Source: Brachionus koreanus (Eukaryota; Rotifera; Eurotatoria; Ploima; Brachionidae). Taken from it: DNA of 64,000 bases. Each line of letters starts with the position of its first letter. The stretch's first letter is position 1. Of this stretch, positions 1 to 19,696 are shown in pieces. The stretch spans positions 1,055,195 to 1,119,194 of the forward strand of contig PJRA01000216.1 in NCBI GenBank assembly GCA_016987375.1. The letters run 5' to 3'. The notes below the pieces were generated by a model that made no database searches, was not told the DNA's origin, and saw only the letters and a program-made list of their open reading frames with translations. The position numbers were made by a program, and so were the translations under genes.

Positions 1-157
1 AAAAAAAAAAAATTTTTGTATCATTTATATCAGCATTTTGCCGATTGATATAATTTAACAATATTGAACCAAAAGCAGACTCAAACAAATAAACATTTAG
101 AAATTTTTTTTTGGACAATTTGAATTCATCTTCAAATTATCTTGATAATAGTTTTGT

Positions 158-4099
<3,942 letters not shown>

Positions 4100-7000
4100 T
4101 TTGGTTTCCTCTCGCTTATTTTAATATGTTTCTCTAATTACCTATATCTCAATTTGTCGCATATTTTTCAAATATTTTTTTTTTCTATATTAAAATTTTA
4201 AAAAGTGTTGAAAGTTTATTTTTTAGAGGTGAACACTTCTCCGGCTTTAGTATTGCATAAAATCAAGTTTGGGTTAAGTAAATCGAGAGCCGAAAAACTA
4301 ATTTTTAATTAATGTAAAATAGGGTGCAAAATTAGCCAAAGAAAACTTCAAAGGTGAACAATGAAAATAATTTACTTATTGTAAATTTTCAAATTTTTGC
4401 TAGTTTTAATTAATTTTAAAAAAATTAGAACTTGAATTTTTCATTATATTGAGTAATTCTTTTATTTTTGTTGGAAAAAAAAAAAACAAAAAGTTGGCTA
4501 AATTTTTATAAATAATTTAAAATAAAATTGTCCTATTGTAATGGCTTTAGCCTAGAGCGGGCGCGGCTGCATAACATTCTTGAATCACTAATTTGCAAGC
4601 TCATCTATTAGCTTATAATAAATTTGGTTACTATAGAGAACCATAAATGTTTTTTTTAAGAAAATATCAGAAAAAAATTGCTGCTAATTTAGCGCTTTAG
4701 AACTAAAATTAAAAGTTTTAGGAATAAGCACTTGCTTTGTCAAATCCTATTAATTATATGGTGCAACTACTCTCTGATTTGTACTAGTCAAACCATAAAC
4801 TAACGAACGTAAACTATAATTTCTATTAATATAACTTAATTTGTTTCTAAATGGCCTGAATTCATTCGAGGTAAAAAAAAATCAAAAAACCTTCGAACAA
4901 CAAATTTTAAATTGCCTTGAAAACAAATTAAATCTACGATTTCCGTCGTTCTAAATTTGAATAATTTCATAATCCATTAAAAATTATTATATAAAATTGA
5001 GTAATTATTTGAAGCGATTTATTGTCAAAAATCTGGCGGCTCGTTCGCACTTACTCTCAATCCATTTCTTCTAAAATGATTGATATCATTTTTCATCTAG
5101 AACTGAGTAATCATAAAGATGATGAAAAAAGGACTTAGATTTTAAAAAGAAATATCTCGGGGTTGAACAAAGTTATTTTTTATTTGAAAAAAATTATCTA
5201 AAATATCAAATTTAGCTGATAAAGATACTTTTTGAATGAAAGAAAAATATGATCCTTAGAGCGAAAATGAAAACTTGTTAAATTAATAAAATGAGTTAAA
5301 CAAAAAAGAAAGGCTATTTTACTGTATCGGGCACTGCGCTCAGGCAAAGTTCTGAAGGTGTAAAATCGAGAGCGAGTCTTTTTTCTTGCGGTTGAATTCC
5401 AGTCCTGAGTCTGACTTTGAATGCTAGAATTTTTTCTATCACAAAACAATTAGTATCAAAAAATAATTTATGCTCAGAGACAAAAAAAAAACTCAAACTA
5501 TCGGCCACTAATTCCAAAACTTAGCGACTAAGAGAGGACTTGAAATTTGAAGAGGCCTTTGCTATTTGAATTTAAAACAAATTTTAAATAAAAAAATTCA
5601 AACACGACTGAGAATATAATTTTGTAAAAAAAAAAATACAAATAATTTACTTAGAATAATTTGTTTATAATATTGCCCAAAAGAATAGCTGAACACAAAC
5701 ATAATCGAAAATTGTTAAAGAACAAAATAAAGAATTTACAATCAATTAAGTAATTTGAATGCTGAAAGCTTTAGACTTTTTTCTTTCAATTCAATTGTGC
5801 ATATGGCGAATAGCAGAGAACGAGATTTTAAATAATGAAAAAAAAAGCCTTCACAAATTTTTGGATATTTGGCCAAATTTTGTTTAGTTACTTAGTTTAT
5901 AAAAAAATTTCAATTCGTTTTATTTTTTTTAAACCAAAGCAAAACTAGTATGGAGACCTTTTTGTTTTGTTTTCGATTCCATTAGAAATAAAAAAAAAAA
6001 ACTTTCATATTTGTAATCACTCTATTTATTGATGTTTTATGTTTTAATTTTTTTTCTTAAAATAACAGTCATCTCACTACTAGAGTCTCTTTCTTTTCGG
6101 TAATTTTTATTTATCCAGCTCTTATTGTCAGTTGTAAAAACAAACTTTACCGATTTAATTTTTTTTTTAAATTGTTGCATCACTTAGACTCTAAAATGAA
6201 TTACTTAATTAATATAGGCTCAACTTTTCAATTCTATCATTCTAAATGAATTGTTTTAGATGTTTTTTTTTTAATCAAAAAATTTTATTCTAAAAAAAAT
6301 TGTAGCATTTACCTGATAATAAGTTAAATTTAAAAGAAAGGTGAAGCTGAACATTTTAAGACAAAATTTTATTAAAAATTAGCAAAATATAAATAATTTT
6401 CATTTTTTATTTAGAGAAAATTACAAAAAGATTTTTTTTTAAAGAAAGCGTTGATAGCAAAATGGCAAACAAACAACACAAACAATCTGATAATTAGACT
6501 ATTTCTAGTATTGTATAGCGTGTTAAAGAAAAATGTTCTGTATGATTATTTAATTTTTACTTTTCTCTCAAAGTATTTGCCTATGCTGATACTCAACTTT
6601 AAGATACATATTCAGTGTGTTGAGATAAATTATGTCGTGAAATTTACTAAAATAGCTTAAAACTTAGCGTAGAGCTGAATTAGATTTAGTCATGTTTTTA
6701 TAATTTAAAAAAGTTATTTAATCCGATCTCAAATTTCAATTGAAAAATACCTCATGTAAATATCTGATTTTGGGTCTTAAAGATTTGGATTTTTTTAGAA
6801 GCTAATATACTTGAAGCTTTAATAAGATGAATGCATTTGCAATTAACATCAAAAAATTGCTATCAAACAAAAAAATTTCATTTATCGATTATTCAGATAA
6901 TTTTTATTAATGAAAAAATTTTTCAAAAATAATCATAGATTGATTTGTTGCCTGATTGTCTCATTGCGGGGTGTCCTAAAAAAGACTCTTGAGAGAAATC

Positions 7001-10000
7001 GTTTTTTTTTGTTTATTCTTTTGAATCACTAGAAAATTTTCGATCTTAGTTTATTTTTTAACTTAACTGCAATTCGAGAGCTTAAGTTAATATTTATCAA
7101 TTTCTATAAAAACAATGATTTTAAGCTTGCGTAAATTTTGGGATTCTTTGGATTATTTTAATCAAAAGAAATAAAAATTAATGACAAAATTAGGATTTTT
7201 ATTACTTGTTTTGTAACTTTTTGATATTGAAAAATTAGACTGGAAAATTTTTCTCAATAAAATTTGACACAAAATTTCATTGAAAACAAGATTTCCGTAC
7301 AGTTAAAAACATATATAGAAAAACACGTAATCAATACTTAATTTGATCCTAAATGACGGAAATTTCCAATTTTTTTTGCCTGTAAATTTTGTTTAATTAA
7401 CAATACTTTTTTTGTTATTTAATAATATTTTTAGCTAAAAACAGAAATAAACGGTGACATTTATTTTATAAAAATAAAAATACATAAGCTATTTATTTTT
7501 ATCTCAAACGCAAAAAGTTTTTTTTGATGTTAATTATAGGGAGTCTAAAATTTAAGACGCTATGGTAAATGTATTAAATTTTAAATTTAACCAATTTCCT
7601 GTGCATATTATTTTCCTTTGCTTACCTAAATAAATACCAAATTTTAAATCATTTAAATCAAAATAAAATTAAATGAAAAAAAAAAACTAATAATTCCATT
7701 CTCTGTAGCTAGGAAGTACGCTTCAATTTTTTTTTAAATTTTATTCCCTATTTGTCTATCTAGCCTATTTGTAATAATTCTAAAAATTATTTTTATTTAT
7801 TTGTGATTTAATTTTTTTTTTCTGAAAAATATTTAGTAAATTTTTATATTTTACTTAAATATTGACCCTTCAATTAACAATGTAATTGAAATTTTAGCAT
7901 AAAAATATGCAATTTGAAAACTGTTTATTTAATTTCTATTGTTTCATTTTGAGGACAAAAAAAAACGATTATTGAAAATCAATTTTTGAACTTGTTCGAA
8001 TGATTCATAATACCTTTTTGAAAAAATCCTATGTTTTAAATGCACACCTCGCTTGGTCAGGCAGAGACACGGACATTTGTTTAAAGCTAAAAAATTCTTG
8101 CTAAAAAATTTGTAAACCTTGAAATATCAAATACTTGGAAATTTTTTTCAAAAAAAAAAAGAATTTTAAAAGGATTATAATTAAATGCTTTATTTTAATT
8201 CGATTCAAACTCGATTTGTATACAAAAATTTCGAATTAATATGGTCTAATTCAACTTATCGGTTGTTATAGTTTCAATAATTTAATTTTAATACAAAATC
8301 AAAACGCAAAAATGAGAAAATCGAAGACTCATAAAATTTTGTGCATAACTCAAGTACGTTTTTTGATTTCGAAAAAGAAAAAAATAATAATTGAAAGCTT
8401 TTTTTCAAGAAATATTATTTTGAAAATTAATTTTACTGAGCATTAGCCATGAACGACAAAAGATAAAAAATATATTTTAATATAGAACTTAGTAGTTAAT
8501 AGTTGTTTATCAAATATAGACAAACTTCAAATAAAATTTAGTTTGGGCTCATTAAAATCATTTGTTACTTTAGTGCTAAATTTTCTTAGGTCGACTCCTT
8601 GTTCAAATTTTCTCTTCTATAATTGAAAATCATTAACCAAAGCCGATTAGTTTTGACATTTAAATTGTTTTTGTTTACTTTGACTTTGTAATCTTCCTCG
8701 GCTAATTGATACCTAAGGAATCCTAAAAGCAGTATTAAAAATTTCTAAATTCAATTACTAAAATTTACTTGCCGAGGAAGAAAGACATTAATATCATTAA
8801 TGGTTTTTATCAAATAAAAAAATTAAATATTATTTTTTATAATAAATTTGAACTTTATGAAATATTATTTATTTGAAAAAAACTAATATTTTCAATATTA
8901 TTATTTACACCGAATTCAACCAACAAAATTGACACAAAGAATACTCAAAAAATGATACAGATCGCTATTGTACAGACGTAAGCTGGTTAGAGCAAGCTAA
9001 TCCTAAGTTATCCTTTATGAATATGTCGAATTTTTCAGGGATCATTTACGAGTTTATTTTTAAATGCCCTCTGATCCAATTCGGATATTTTGCTCAAAGT
9101 ATTTGAAAATCGAAACAAATTCATAATTTTGTTTTTATCCCTCCAAGCTGAAAAACAGATTAAGATAAAACTTAAATTATTGTGATATTTGCTTAAAATA
9201 AATTTTCTAAAAACAAAAAAAACTGTTCTTATAATTAAGTTAAAAAAAACATATTAAATTATTGATTTGTCAAATAAAAAAAAAACTTATTAATTTATTA
9301 AGTTGTTTCCTTGTTTCAAATTATATTTAGAAAAAATTTAAAATATTTGTGAAAATGCCTTTTTTTATTTAAAAAATTGAAAAATTACCAAGAAATGTTA
9401 GAAAATTGATTTATACAATTTAAATTAATGCAGTTTACTTTTAACAGAAAAGCAATAAAAAAATTCTTTCGAATATCAATTGAATTAATCGTTTTTAGAG
9501 CTTTAGAAAAGTTTAATTTTTTCTTAAGGCAATTAGAACAGCAGAATAATGAAATTATTGCCAAAAAGTAAATTGTGACAATTGTTTTAGAAATAAAAAA
9601 GAATAATATTTTTTTTGTCATAAAAATCTATGGAAATAAAATTCGCTTTATTTTAAAAATAAAAGTTTTAAAATCCCTGATTTAATACTGTTTGAGAAAT
9701 ATTTGATCAAAGCAATTACTTGGAAACAATGAAACCATTTTGAAAAACTATTCAACAAATAATTTTTAATTAAATAAACGAAATGTACGTCTATTCTTGC
9801 AAAAAAAAATTCGAGGAACAATTGAATAAGTCAAAATTTAGAATTTAAGTGTTTTGTTTATAGGCATTTTAAAATTCTATTTTAAAATAAATCCGTACAA
9901 AGGTTATTTACATAAAAAATTGAAAATCTAATTCACCTAAAAAACCATTAAGTTTTGTAATTTTATCAATAATTTTTTTGACAAATAAGACCATAAAAAT

Positions 10001-10577
10001 TTACAAATTCAAGTTTATTAAACACAAGAATCCTTGATTGCATATAAAAGCCGAATTGGGTGTTTCAATGAAATAATGAAAATAATAATAAAAAATTTTG
10101 AAATTTTTCAATGAATAAAAAATTAAAAAATATTCTTTTTTAGAAATTCATCAATAAAAATTTCTAATCTAAAATTCAAATGTTAAAAATTTTTTATTTT
10201 TATAGCTAATTAATGTTTGCCAGTTTAATTGCATTTAATTCAAATATCACTTAACGTTTTTTTTTCGTCTTTACTTTTTCTAAAAAATAAAATGTTTAAT
10301 TTAAATAATCTAATTTTCGTCAAAGGTTAAAATTTTCTCTAATTGGATCAATCAATACAGAAATCATTTATTTCCTTTTGATAAATTAAATTCAAATTTT
10401 TTGTAAACTTAATTTTGTTGAAAATAAAATTTTTCAAACAAAAATTTGAATAGTTATTTCAATGAAGTAATTAAAAATTATTCATCTTAAATTCGAATTT
10501 CTTCGACCTAAAATATGAAATATTTAGCAAATAATTTGTTCTTCTGATACTTTGAACTTTGATTATCATATTAAAAA
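4100..10577. other. 6.5 kb intergenic region without a recognised gene
   Basis: Very A+T-rich, with short random frames only. Two spots have clearly higher G+C: about 4555-4592 (contains GAGCGGGCGCGGCTGC), some 460 bp upstream of the HUNK ATG, and about 5325-5425. The second could be an untranslated exon or promoter-linked sequence of HUNK read on the minus strand (a possible donor ATACA|GTAAAAT lies near 5328), but nothing proves this. No tRNA, rRNA or transposase remnant was recognised. Confidence 0.5.
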
Positions 10578-12374
10578 ATGCTATCAGCTGGCCAGCATAC
10601 TTTAATCAAACAACCTGATTCTGATGATTTAAATAAGCACTGTATTTTGGTCAAGCTCACTGATTCTAGTGTAAAAGCGATTGAAGAATATCTGCGAAAC
10701 AAAGTGAATTAGAATTTTTGATTTTGAAGCATTCAAACTATTTTTTAAATTTTCAATAGAACAATACAAAGAAACCGAGCATTGTTTTTACCACCGATAA
10801 AACAGGGGTATTTATTTCTATCAACATATTCGTTTAATGAATTATTAAATTTAAGAAAATTTCTCTACCAACTGAGTCGTCTAATTTGAACTTTAAAAAT
10901 TTTTTTTTCTCTCTGTCCGGAGTTAAAGAGACCAACAAAGACATTAGTGCGGCACTTGAATGTACTCATTTTACAAATAACAGGTTTAATCCTAAAAAAA
11001 TTTTTACTACTATTTTTAATCAATAGTTAAGATTAAAAACCATTGGAAATGTTGAACATAAACTAACTGTCCAAGCAAATGAGGAGCTTTTTCAAGCCAC
11101 TAAAGAGAAAGTCAACAAAGAAGCCGAAGAAGAAAAAAAAAATTCGTAAATTAAATTTATGTATACATTTATCTGATATACTTTTCGAATATCTTAGAAC
11201 TATTGAAATAAAACATTCTGGAGCAATTGTTAATAGAAATTCATCTAATTTCTCAAAGGCACAGCGAAATACGATTGGAATATCAAAGACTAGTAATAAT
11301 CCAAGTCAGGATGCGGCTAAACCCAGAAACCCCGTTTTAGACAGACCTATTAGAGAAAGATTAATTCATCTTTTAGCATTGAAAGCTTTTAACAAAGCTG
11401 AGTTATTACTTAAATTAGGAAAAGATAATGGTTTAAATGAAAAAGACAAGGAACAATTGGACTTGCTGTTACAATCAGTAGCCATTTACAATCACAAAAA
11501 TTTGACTTATGAAATCTCAAACGAAGTGCTTTTAAATGAAGTAAAAGAAGACTGGCAGTTTTATAACCAAAGTGAAAAGCTAATTGTGAAAAGTAAAATA
11601 AATAAAACTAAAGAAAAACTTGCTGCTAAAAATCAGCAAAATAATTCGTTTGGACAAAAAAGTTCTATATCAAACTCAAATAAAACTTCAGCATTTTCTG
11701 TACCTTCTAGTTCCGGAAACAAGTCAATGAATATAAGCTCAACTTTTGAGACTAGCTTTGATGAATTGAGCTCATCTATTGAAAAAAGCATCAGTAGCAA
11801 AAAAACATCTCCTAGAAAATCAGAACATTTTAAGCCAATATCGAACAAAAGTATTAGACCTAGTAGTCAAACTTCAACTTATTTAAAAGAAGCATCTGAT
11901 TTATTTTCCACCAGCTCAGATGAAATGTCAGCTGATGATTTTTCGTTTAGTTCAAAACAAGAAAATGGAAAAGACGAATCAATTGGTGCCAAAAAGCACA
12001 AAATAGACTTTGAATATAAAGAAAGAGCTCAAGATATAGAAAATAATGAGTTGAAAGAATGCCAAAAAAAGTACAGAAAAATAACCAGCCCTCAACAAAA
12101 ACAACAATACTTGCAAGACTATGATCAAATTTACAAAGAATATTTAGAGCTGCATTTTTATATTGATGGTTTGAGGGAAAAATTTGAAAGACTTAAATCT
12201 GATTTAAGTTCTACTAATGAATCTAGCAGAGAATATGCTGAAAAAAAGCAAAAAATCATTAATGATTATATTGATAAAAAATCCGATCCTGAGTATCTGA
12301 AAAAAAGAGATCGATATAGTCAAGTCTATACAAGGCTGCAGTATTTAAACAATATTCTTAAAGAAAACGACTAA
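10578..12374 (+). CDS. ELL: RNA polymerase II elongation factor ELL
   Basis: Five exons in phase: 10578-10703, 10760-10807, 10856-10983, 11032-11145, 11198-12374 (530 residues; human ELL 621). ELL suppresses Pol II pausing and works in super and little elongation complexes. The N-terminal domain is recognisable (LVKLTDSSVKAIEEY; KPSIVF; LKTIGNVEHKLTV). The central winged-helix-like block is RPIRERLIHLLALKAF followed by KAELLLKLGKDNGL. A Ser-rich, low-complexity linker follows. The C-terminal occludin/ELL domain begins at ECQKKYRKITSPQQ, includes YKEYLELH, and ends with a coiled coil. A continuous frame starting at 11079 contains the 52-bp intron 11146-11197 and is not the true start. Introns are 48-56 bp. 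The domain order is that of metazoan ELL; which ELL paralogue is not decided. Confidence 0.92.
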
Positions 12375-14493
12375 TCATGATGAAAAAATTAATTTTAAAT
12401 TGTATCCATCATTTTGGCTTATATATTTAATTTCTTTTTTTAATAATTCAATTAATTCAAATAATAAAAAATTATTTTTGTTTTTTTTTTTAATTTAAAA
12501 TCAAACCATGAATTTAAATAATAGCAACAAATGTGCTTAGTGAGATTATATGCGATTTGAATTGCATTTTTACACTAGGAAGCATAGAAGCGATTTGAAG
12601 GCAAATATATTTACATTAATATTTTACTTATGACTGATGGAAGTTTTTTATTTTTCTTAAAAGACTTAAATAGTGATGTTGGTAACCAACGCTTGGTCGA
12701 CCAGATTTTGGATAATTAATATTTAGTTTTTAATTTGACCTCCAAACAAAAAAAATAAACTTTAATTAAATAATAATTAAAATTAGCTCAAAATAAAAAA
12801 ACAATCCGTATATGCGTTATTTCTGTTTTATTAAAGCTTTAAAATGATTTTTCAAAGTAAAAAATTGATGTGAGAGTCTATTATTCTCAAAATTAACATT
12901 TAAATTTTTGAAAAATATTTTAGGATCAGCATCAAAAATAATCTTTATTGAGGATTAATTAAAAGAAAAATTTTATTTTATTCAAAAAATAGTCATAATA
13001 TGATGTTTTAAATTTGATACAAAACTTTGTGGACCAAAATAATCGTTTTTTGCTAACCAAAAATTGTTTTACCTTAACTGGCTAATCAAGTTAATCCAAT
13101 ATCACTAAACTCAAAGTAGTGCAGATGAAAATTAGAAAAATATTTTAAAATTTGATTAAATTTAAGGTAAAAATAGGAATCTTTTGCATTTAGAATTAAA
13201 TTTTATATTAGGGTTCAAGAAATACAAAACGTCCACACTATCTGCAGTTCCCAATTTCGACCTCAAATTCGTAATCTGCCAAGGTGACAACATCGGCAAG
13301 CCAAAATTTTAGGGGGAGTCAAAAAAAATTTTAAAGAGGTAATTTTTTTCTGTTTTTTGGGGCAAAACCTCTGTGGATCAAAATTTTTTATTTGACCCCC
13401 CCCTAAAATTTTGAAGATGTTGTCACATATGCAGATTACGATTTTGAGCTTTAATAAAAAAATTAAATAAAAAATATTTTAATTAAAATTTAGATCTAAA
13501 TCTTAGAATCAACATCTTTAGAATATTTTATTAATTTTAAATCAAATTTAAAGCATTACCAAATTATTAATTAAATTATAATTTTACTAAAGCATTTTCA
13601 GCTTTTTTTAAGTTGACCACGTTTTTGCTTACTAACAAATTCAGTCTTATTTTTCAAACTCCAGTGCAAGTAAATGAGCACACACCTCGTTCTTCAGATA
13701 ATATTTGCAATTACAAGTTTTAAAACTTTGTTTTATTGAGTTTCCGTAGTATATTTTTTTTGTTGGATGCGTTAATCAGACGATGCGGTAATTAATTTTT
13801 GCGATGCGCGTTTCGGAAATTTTGATGTGGTGAAAAAATTTGTTGATGCGTTAGTCCATTTAATCTCATTTTTTAAAACAGATTAAGAAAAATTTACAAA
13901 TTTTTTTTTTAATCTTTAAATTTTTTGTCTTTATTTAAAAAATATAACTAAATAAAAGTATCAGCAATATGAAAGATTAATAAATTTTATTAAAATTAAT
14001 TTTATTTGTCTCAAAATGGTCATATATTTAATTAATTAGTCAAAAATATTTACAAAATACTAAAAATCTCAACTAGCATAAAATAAAAATTTTTCATTTA
14101 TTGATTTATTGTAAAATTTTGATATTTACCTTAATTTTTTTCTTTTTTATGTTTCATTAATAAATGTTTTCATTATTTTTGGCAAAAATTAAATCTTAAA
14201 TTAATTTAATAAAAGGATTAGTTCCAAATTTTGAAAATGAAGCATAAAAACACATTCACGTTAAGTTCGAATTAAAATCTAAAAAAATCAAAATATTTAT
14301 GCTAAGACAATTAATGAACAAGGCAAGATTGAAATATTTCATTCTATAAACGTTCATTGAAAATTTAATCTCAAGCCATTCAGGAATATTATTTTTGAAA
14401 TTTTATGGATTTATAAAAAATAATTTTTTTCAAATACAATCACTTACAATTAAAAAAAGCACATACATTCACTTTTTTCTTATAAGGATTAAA
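12375..14493. other. Intergenic region between ELL and LSM12
   Basis: AT-rich, with no supportable gene. It holds the foldback element at 13259-13455 and a cluster of GATGCG hexamers near 13767-13850. The 3' flank of ELL contains AATAAA-like signals (for example AATAATAAAAAATT near 12460), suitable for polyadenylation. Confidence 0.5.
13259..13455. repeat. Short foldback element with GC-richer arms
   Basis: Left arm about 13259-13341 and right arm about 13372-13455 are imperfect reverse complements. Both carry CGTAATCTGC, TGACAACATC, AAAATTTTAGGGGG and AGAGGT/ACCTCT in mirrored order, around a ~30-bp loop rich in T and G. No coding capacity. Most likely a non-autonomous DNA transposon relic. 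Confidence 0.8.
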
Positions 14494-15346
14494 ATGAAAG
14501 AAAGAAACCATTCGGTTCAAAAAAATTCATCTGCTTCATACAACTCGAATGATGGAAACGCTTCCGATCCCTATAACTGCAATAACTTCATGGCTCCACC
14601 AATCGGTGCTCAAATCAAATGTGTTACATGCTTAGGTAATAATGTTCAAGGAAAAGTTATTGCTTATGACCAACAAACAAAAATGTTAGCCTTAAGTAAA
14701 TTTTTTTTTTCAATTTTTTCAATTAGCTTTAAGTTAAAATTCTAAGGATCACCGATCGCCAACAAACCTGGATATTTTGATTATACAATGGTAAATGTTG
14801 CTTGGTGTTCTAATCTAGAAATCGTAGAAGAATCATCAGAGTCTCCCGAGCCTATCAGTAGCCTAAATATTCAAAAGGTTCAAATTTTATTGTTAAAAAA
14901 ATTTCTGAATTAAGTTTTTTTTTCAAATTTTTAGTTGGAAAGAAGAAAAAAATTAAATATTGATAATAAATTAAAAGAAATAAATTCACTTGGTAATGAT
15001 GTTACACCTCTAGCTCAACACTTGTACTTTACAATTTACAAAACGTGAGCAGTTTTTAATTTTTTTTGGGTTAAATTTATTTAATTTTTTTTTCATTTAG
15101 TTTGAATGAAGTAGAATGGGAAGGTAAAAATATAGTTGTTATGAATTCAGTGATTATAACACCTCCTTATGAAATTGAAAATTGCAAAAGTCGAAATGGC
15201 GATCAAAATCAAGCAGTTGATCATGTCAAAAAAATTGTAATAATTTCAAAAAAATGGATTTTTAATTTTTAAGCATAATTTTAAATTTGAAGGTTAAAAA
15301 ATTTTTAGAAGATTACACGCCAAGTCAGCAAACAAATTCAAAATAG
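14494..15346 (+). CDS. LSM12: LSM12 homologue (Lsm-AD family RNA-binding protein)
   Basis: Five exons: 14494-14695, 14747-14877, 14935-15044, 15101-15236, 15293-15346, all in phase, 210 residues (human 195). The N-terminal Lsm domain has IGAQIKCVTCLGNNVQGKV and AYDQQTKMLAL, matching the LSM12 pattern. The linker has SSLNIQKL. The C-terminal anticodon-binding-like AD domain has LYFTIYKTLNEVEWEGKN, VVMNSVIITPPYEIENCK and HVKKIVKKFLEDY, almost word for word LSM12. Known members bind ATXN2-type proteins and act in translation control and circadian output. The ATG at 14494 was preferred to one at 14395 because the extra N terminus is hydrophobic, AT-rich and unlike the family. Confidence 0.94.
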
Positions 15347-16064
15347 AAAATATTTTTTTATTATATGACTTAATTTGGTTCATTAAATGTTAAATTTTTT
15401 TTTTCACTATTGTTGAACTAAATTTTATTTTTAGTTTTTATTTTTGTCTTAATTGTTAATGTATTTATTTTAAAAAATTTAGTTCCAAATCGAAAAACTT
15501 AGTTTAGAAAACGAATAAATCAAAATCAAATAAATACAACTATTAATTTAATCTATTGAGTTAGAAATTTTGCAGCGAATTTAAACTTTAACTTAATTGT
15601 GATCGGTTTATAATTATTTCTATTTTAAATTAAATTTATTCTGATTTTAAATAATATTTTATTCTGAATATTTTTAATTTAATAATTTAATTATTATCAT
15701 TTCATTTGCATCTAATTTATTCTGAAATATTTACTTTAAAATCCTTCGAAAAGAACATAAAAAAATAAAGAGTTAATTTAATTAAATAAAATTTAAGGTT
15801 AACATATTGTAATTTATGATTGTTTAAAATTATAAAAAAAAAATTTGGAATGTTAAAAAAAATAGTGACGTGTATCATTTGCCTTAAAAAAATTATTAAA
15901 ATAAATTTTCATAATAAATCTTAGGTTTCTAAGAAAAATTTTGCTTTTTTTTCGAAAATAAAAAACCTTTCAAATGGCTAAAAAACCTTTTTAATTTTAT
16001 TTTTCTTTTTTAAATATGTTTAGACTCAATTTATTATGAATTAATTCTAAATGAAAATTATTTA
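15347..16064. other. Intergenic spacer LSM12-SLC35E2
   Basis: About 700 bp of AT-rich DNA with several AATAAA-like motifs (for example AACGAATAAATC near 15511 and AAAAATAAAG near 15760) that could end LSM12 transcripts. No gene seen. Confidence 0.5.
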
Positions 16065-17953
<1,889 letters not shown>

Positions 17954-19696
17954 TTATTTCATTGATCAGACCTTTTTTAAATCTTAAAGCCATGTTTATT
18001 TACTGATATATTTTAATAAAAAAATTCAAATTAATGAAAACAATCTTTATTAATTTAAAACAGAAAAGAATAAAGCTTTTGATCATAGGTAATTTTTTCT
18101 AATTTGTCAATCACAGCCTTAATTTACGAGATTTTTCATTTCATGATTTACAAGTGCATGTTGCATCTTTATTTAATTATTTTAATAATACTTGATCTAC
18201 TATTTTTTTGTTTGAACTCTTTTTAATCCGTTTGTATTAGATATCAAAAGTCAATTTGTTGATTAAAAAGCTTTTTGAAATAGGAGACAGTTTCTGAGGT
18301 GTAAATTAATCAAAAAATTCTTACGAAATGAAATGAGAAATGAAATATGTTTAAATAAAGCAGCAAAAGTTTTACTATGTAAAAGTAAATTATACATTAG
18401 TTTTAAATTCCCTTGATTAGATTATTTTTTATTTAAGATTATATATGAAACACCTTGTCAAAAATATTTCAAAAGTATTTAATTTAGCTCAGATTTAGTC
18501 ATGATTTTTTTTTAAATAGACATAATTTTAAATTGGACTCAAATTTTTACAAATCCCATTTTAAATGACAGCTGAAATATTAAGATTAATCACAGTAGTT
18601 TAAATTAAACCAAAGATGAGAAATTTCTTTTATTTTTTTATTAGATTCCGACTGATGAGCAAATAGAAATTAGAACCATTTTAATTTGAAATAAAAAAAA
18701 AATATCTAAAAGCATTTATACTCAAATAATAAGGAAATAAAGTATTTATGTAGGAAATAAAGTCTCATATGAAAGCTACCATCGCCTAAAATATGAATAA
18801 AATACGGAAATATTTGCATTTTATTTGTTAAATCAATGAAAGATTTTTGTTAAACAAGCTTTATTGAACCATAAAAATTAAATGATTACAATTAATGGTC
18901 TCCTGATTTATCAGTTTTGATCATTTTACGTGATTTAGTCGATCAATAAATATTTAAGCAAGCTATTTATTTAATTGATCCCGGGCAATATTTCAAGTCA
19001 TATAAAATTTAAGTGAAAAACCAATTTATTAAATGCTTTCGAAGTATACTGATGGCTAAGAGTGAACTAGGCATAGGAAACAACTAACTAATATCGTATT
19101 AAGTTAATAGATGGATTTTATTAATTTGTTAAATATCAAATTTATTCCAATTAATTGATTTTTAATATCCTTTTTTATTCCAATCAATAAAATCTCTTTG
19201 TGAATTATTGACTTTTTATGTTCAAACAAGCCTATAATCCCAGTAGATAAAAACTAAGTTCGTGATTTTCATACCCGGTTGGTATGTGTCTATAAATAAA
19301 TTTAGAAAAAAGAGCAGGTAAACACAAGGATATGGTAGAATAAAATCTACATAGTCAATTAAAAAATTTCCGCTTTAACATTTTTTTCCGCGACAGTTAC
19401 TTAATATAAAAGAGCAAAAATTAAAATCTTTTTATAAAACAAGCATTCATCACAAGCATCCTCAAAACCTGATATTAAGTGATCGTGTTTTAGAATTATT
19501 GCTTCCGAAATCATTATAGATCAAGTTAAAAAAAAAATAATTTCTTTCAAGTCGAATTGTTTTAAAGAATTATCTACAAAAATTGCTCACACTGTTTTCA
19601 ATCAAAAACGCCATTTATTAAATAATTCTATTAACTTAACTGTTAATGGTTTTTTTTTAGACGTAGCTTAATCAATCTCATAAATGGTTAGTAGAT
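17954..19696. other. Intergenic region upstream of agrin
   Basis: 1.7 kb of AT-rich sequence with no supportable gene. It must contain the agrin promoter if the gene starts at 19697. A small inverted motif CATACC-CGGTT-GGTATG lies near 19271. Nothing else recognised. Confidence 0.45.

Noticed and set aside
5198..5517. Overlapping minus-strand frames at 5.2-5.5 kb
   Set aside because: Two overlapping short frames with no relatives and no splice context; kept only as a G+C-rich spot.
11079..11197. ATG at 11079 as start of the ELL frame
   Set aside because: Upstream exons encode the ELL N-terminal domain, and a phase-consistent 52-bp intron (11146-11197) lies inside this frame.
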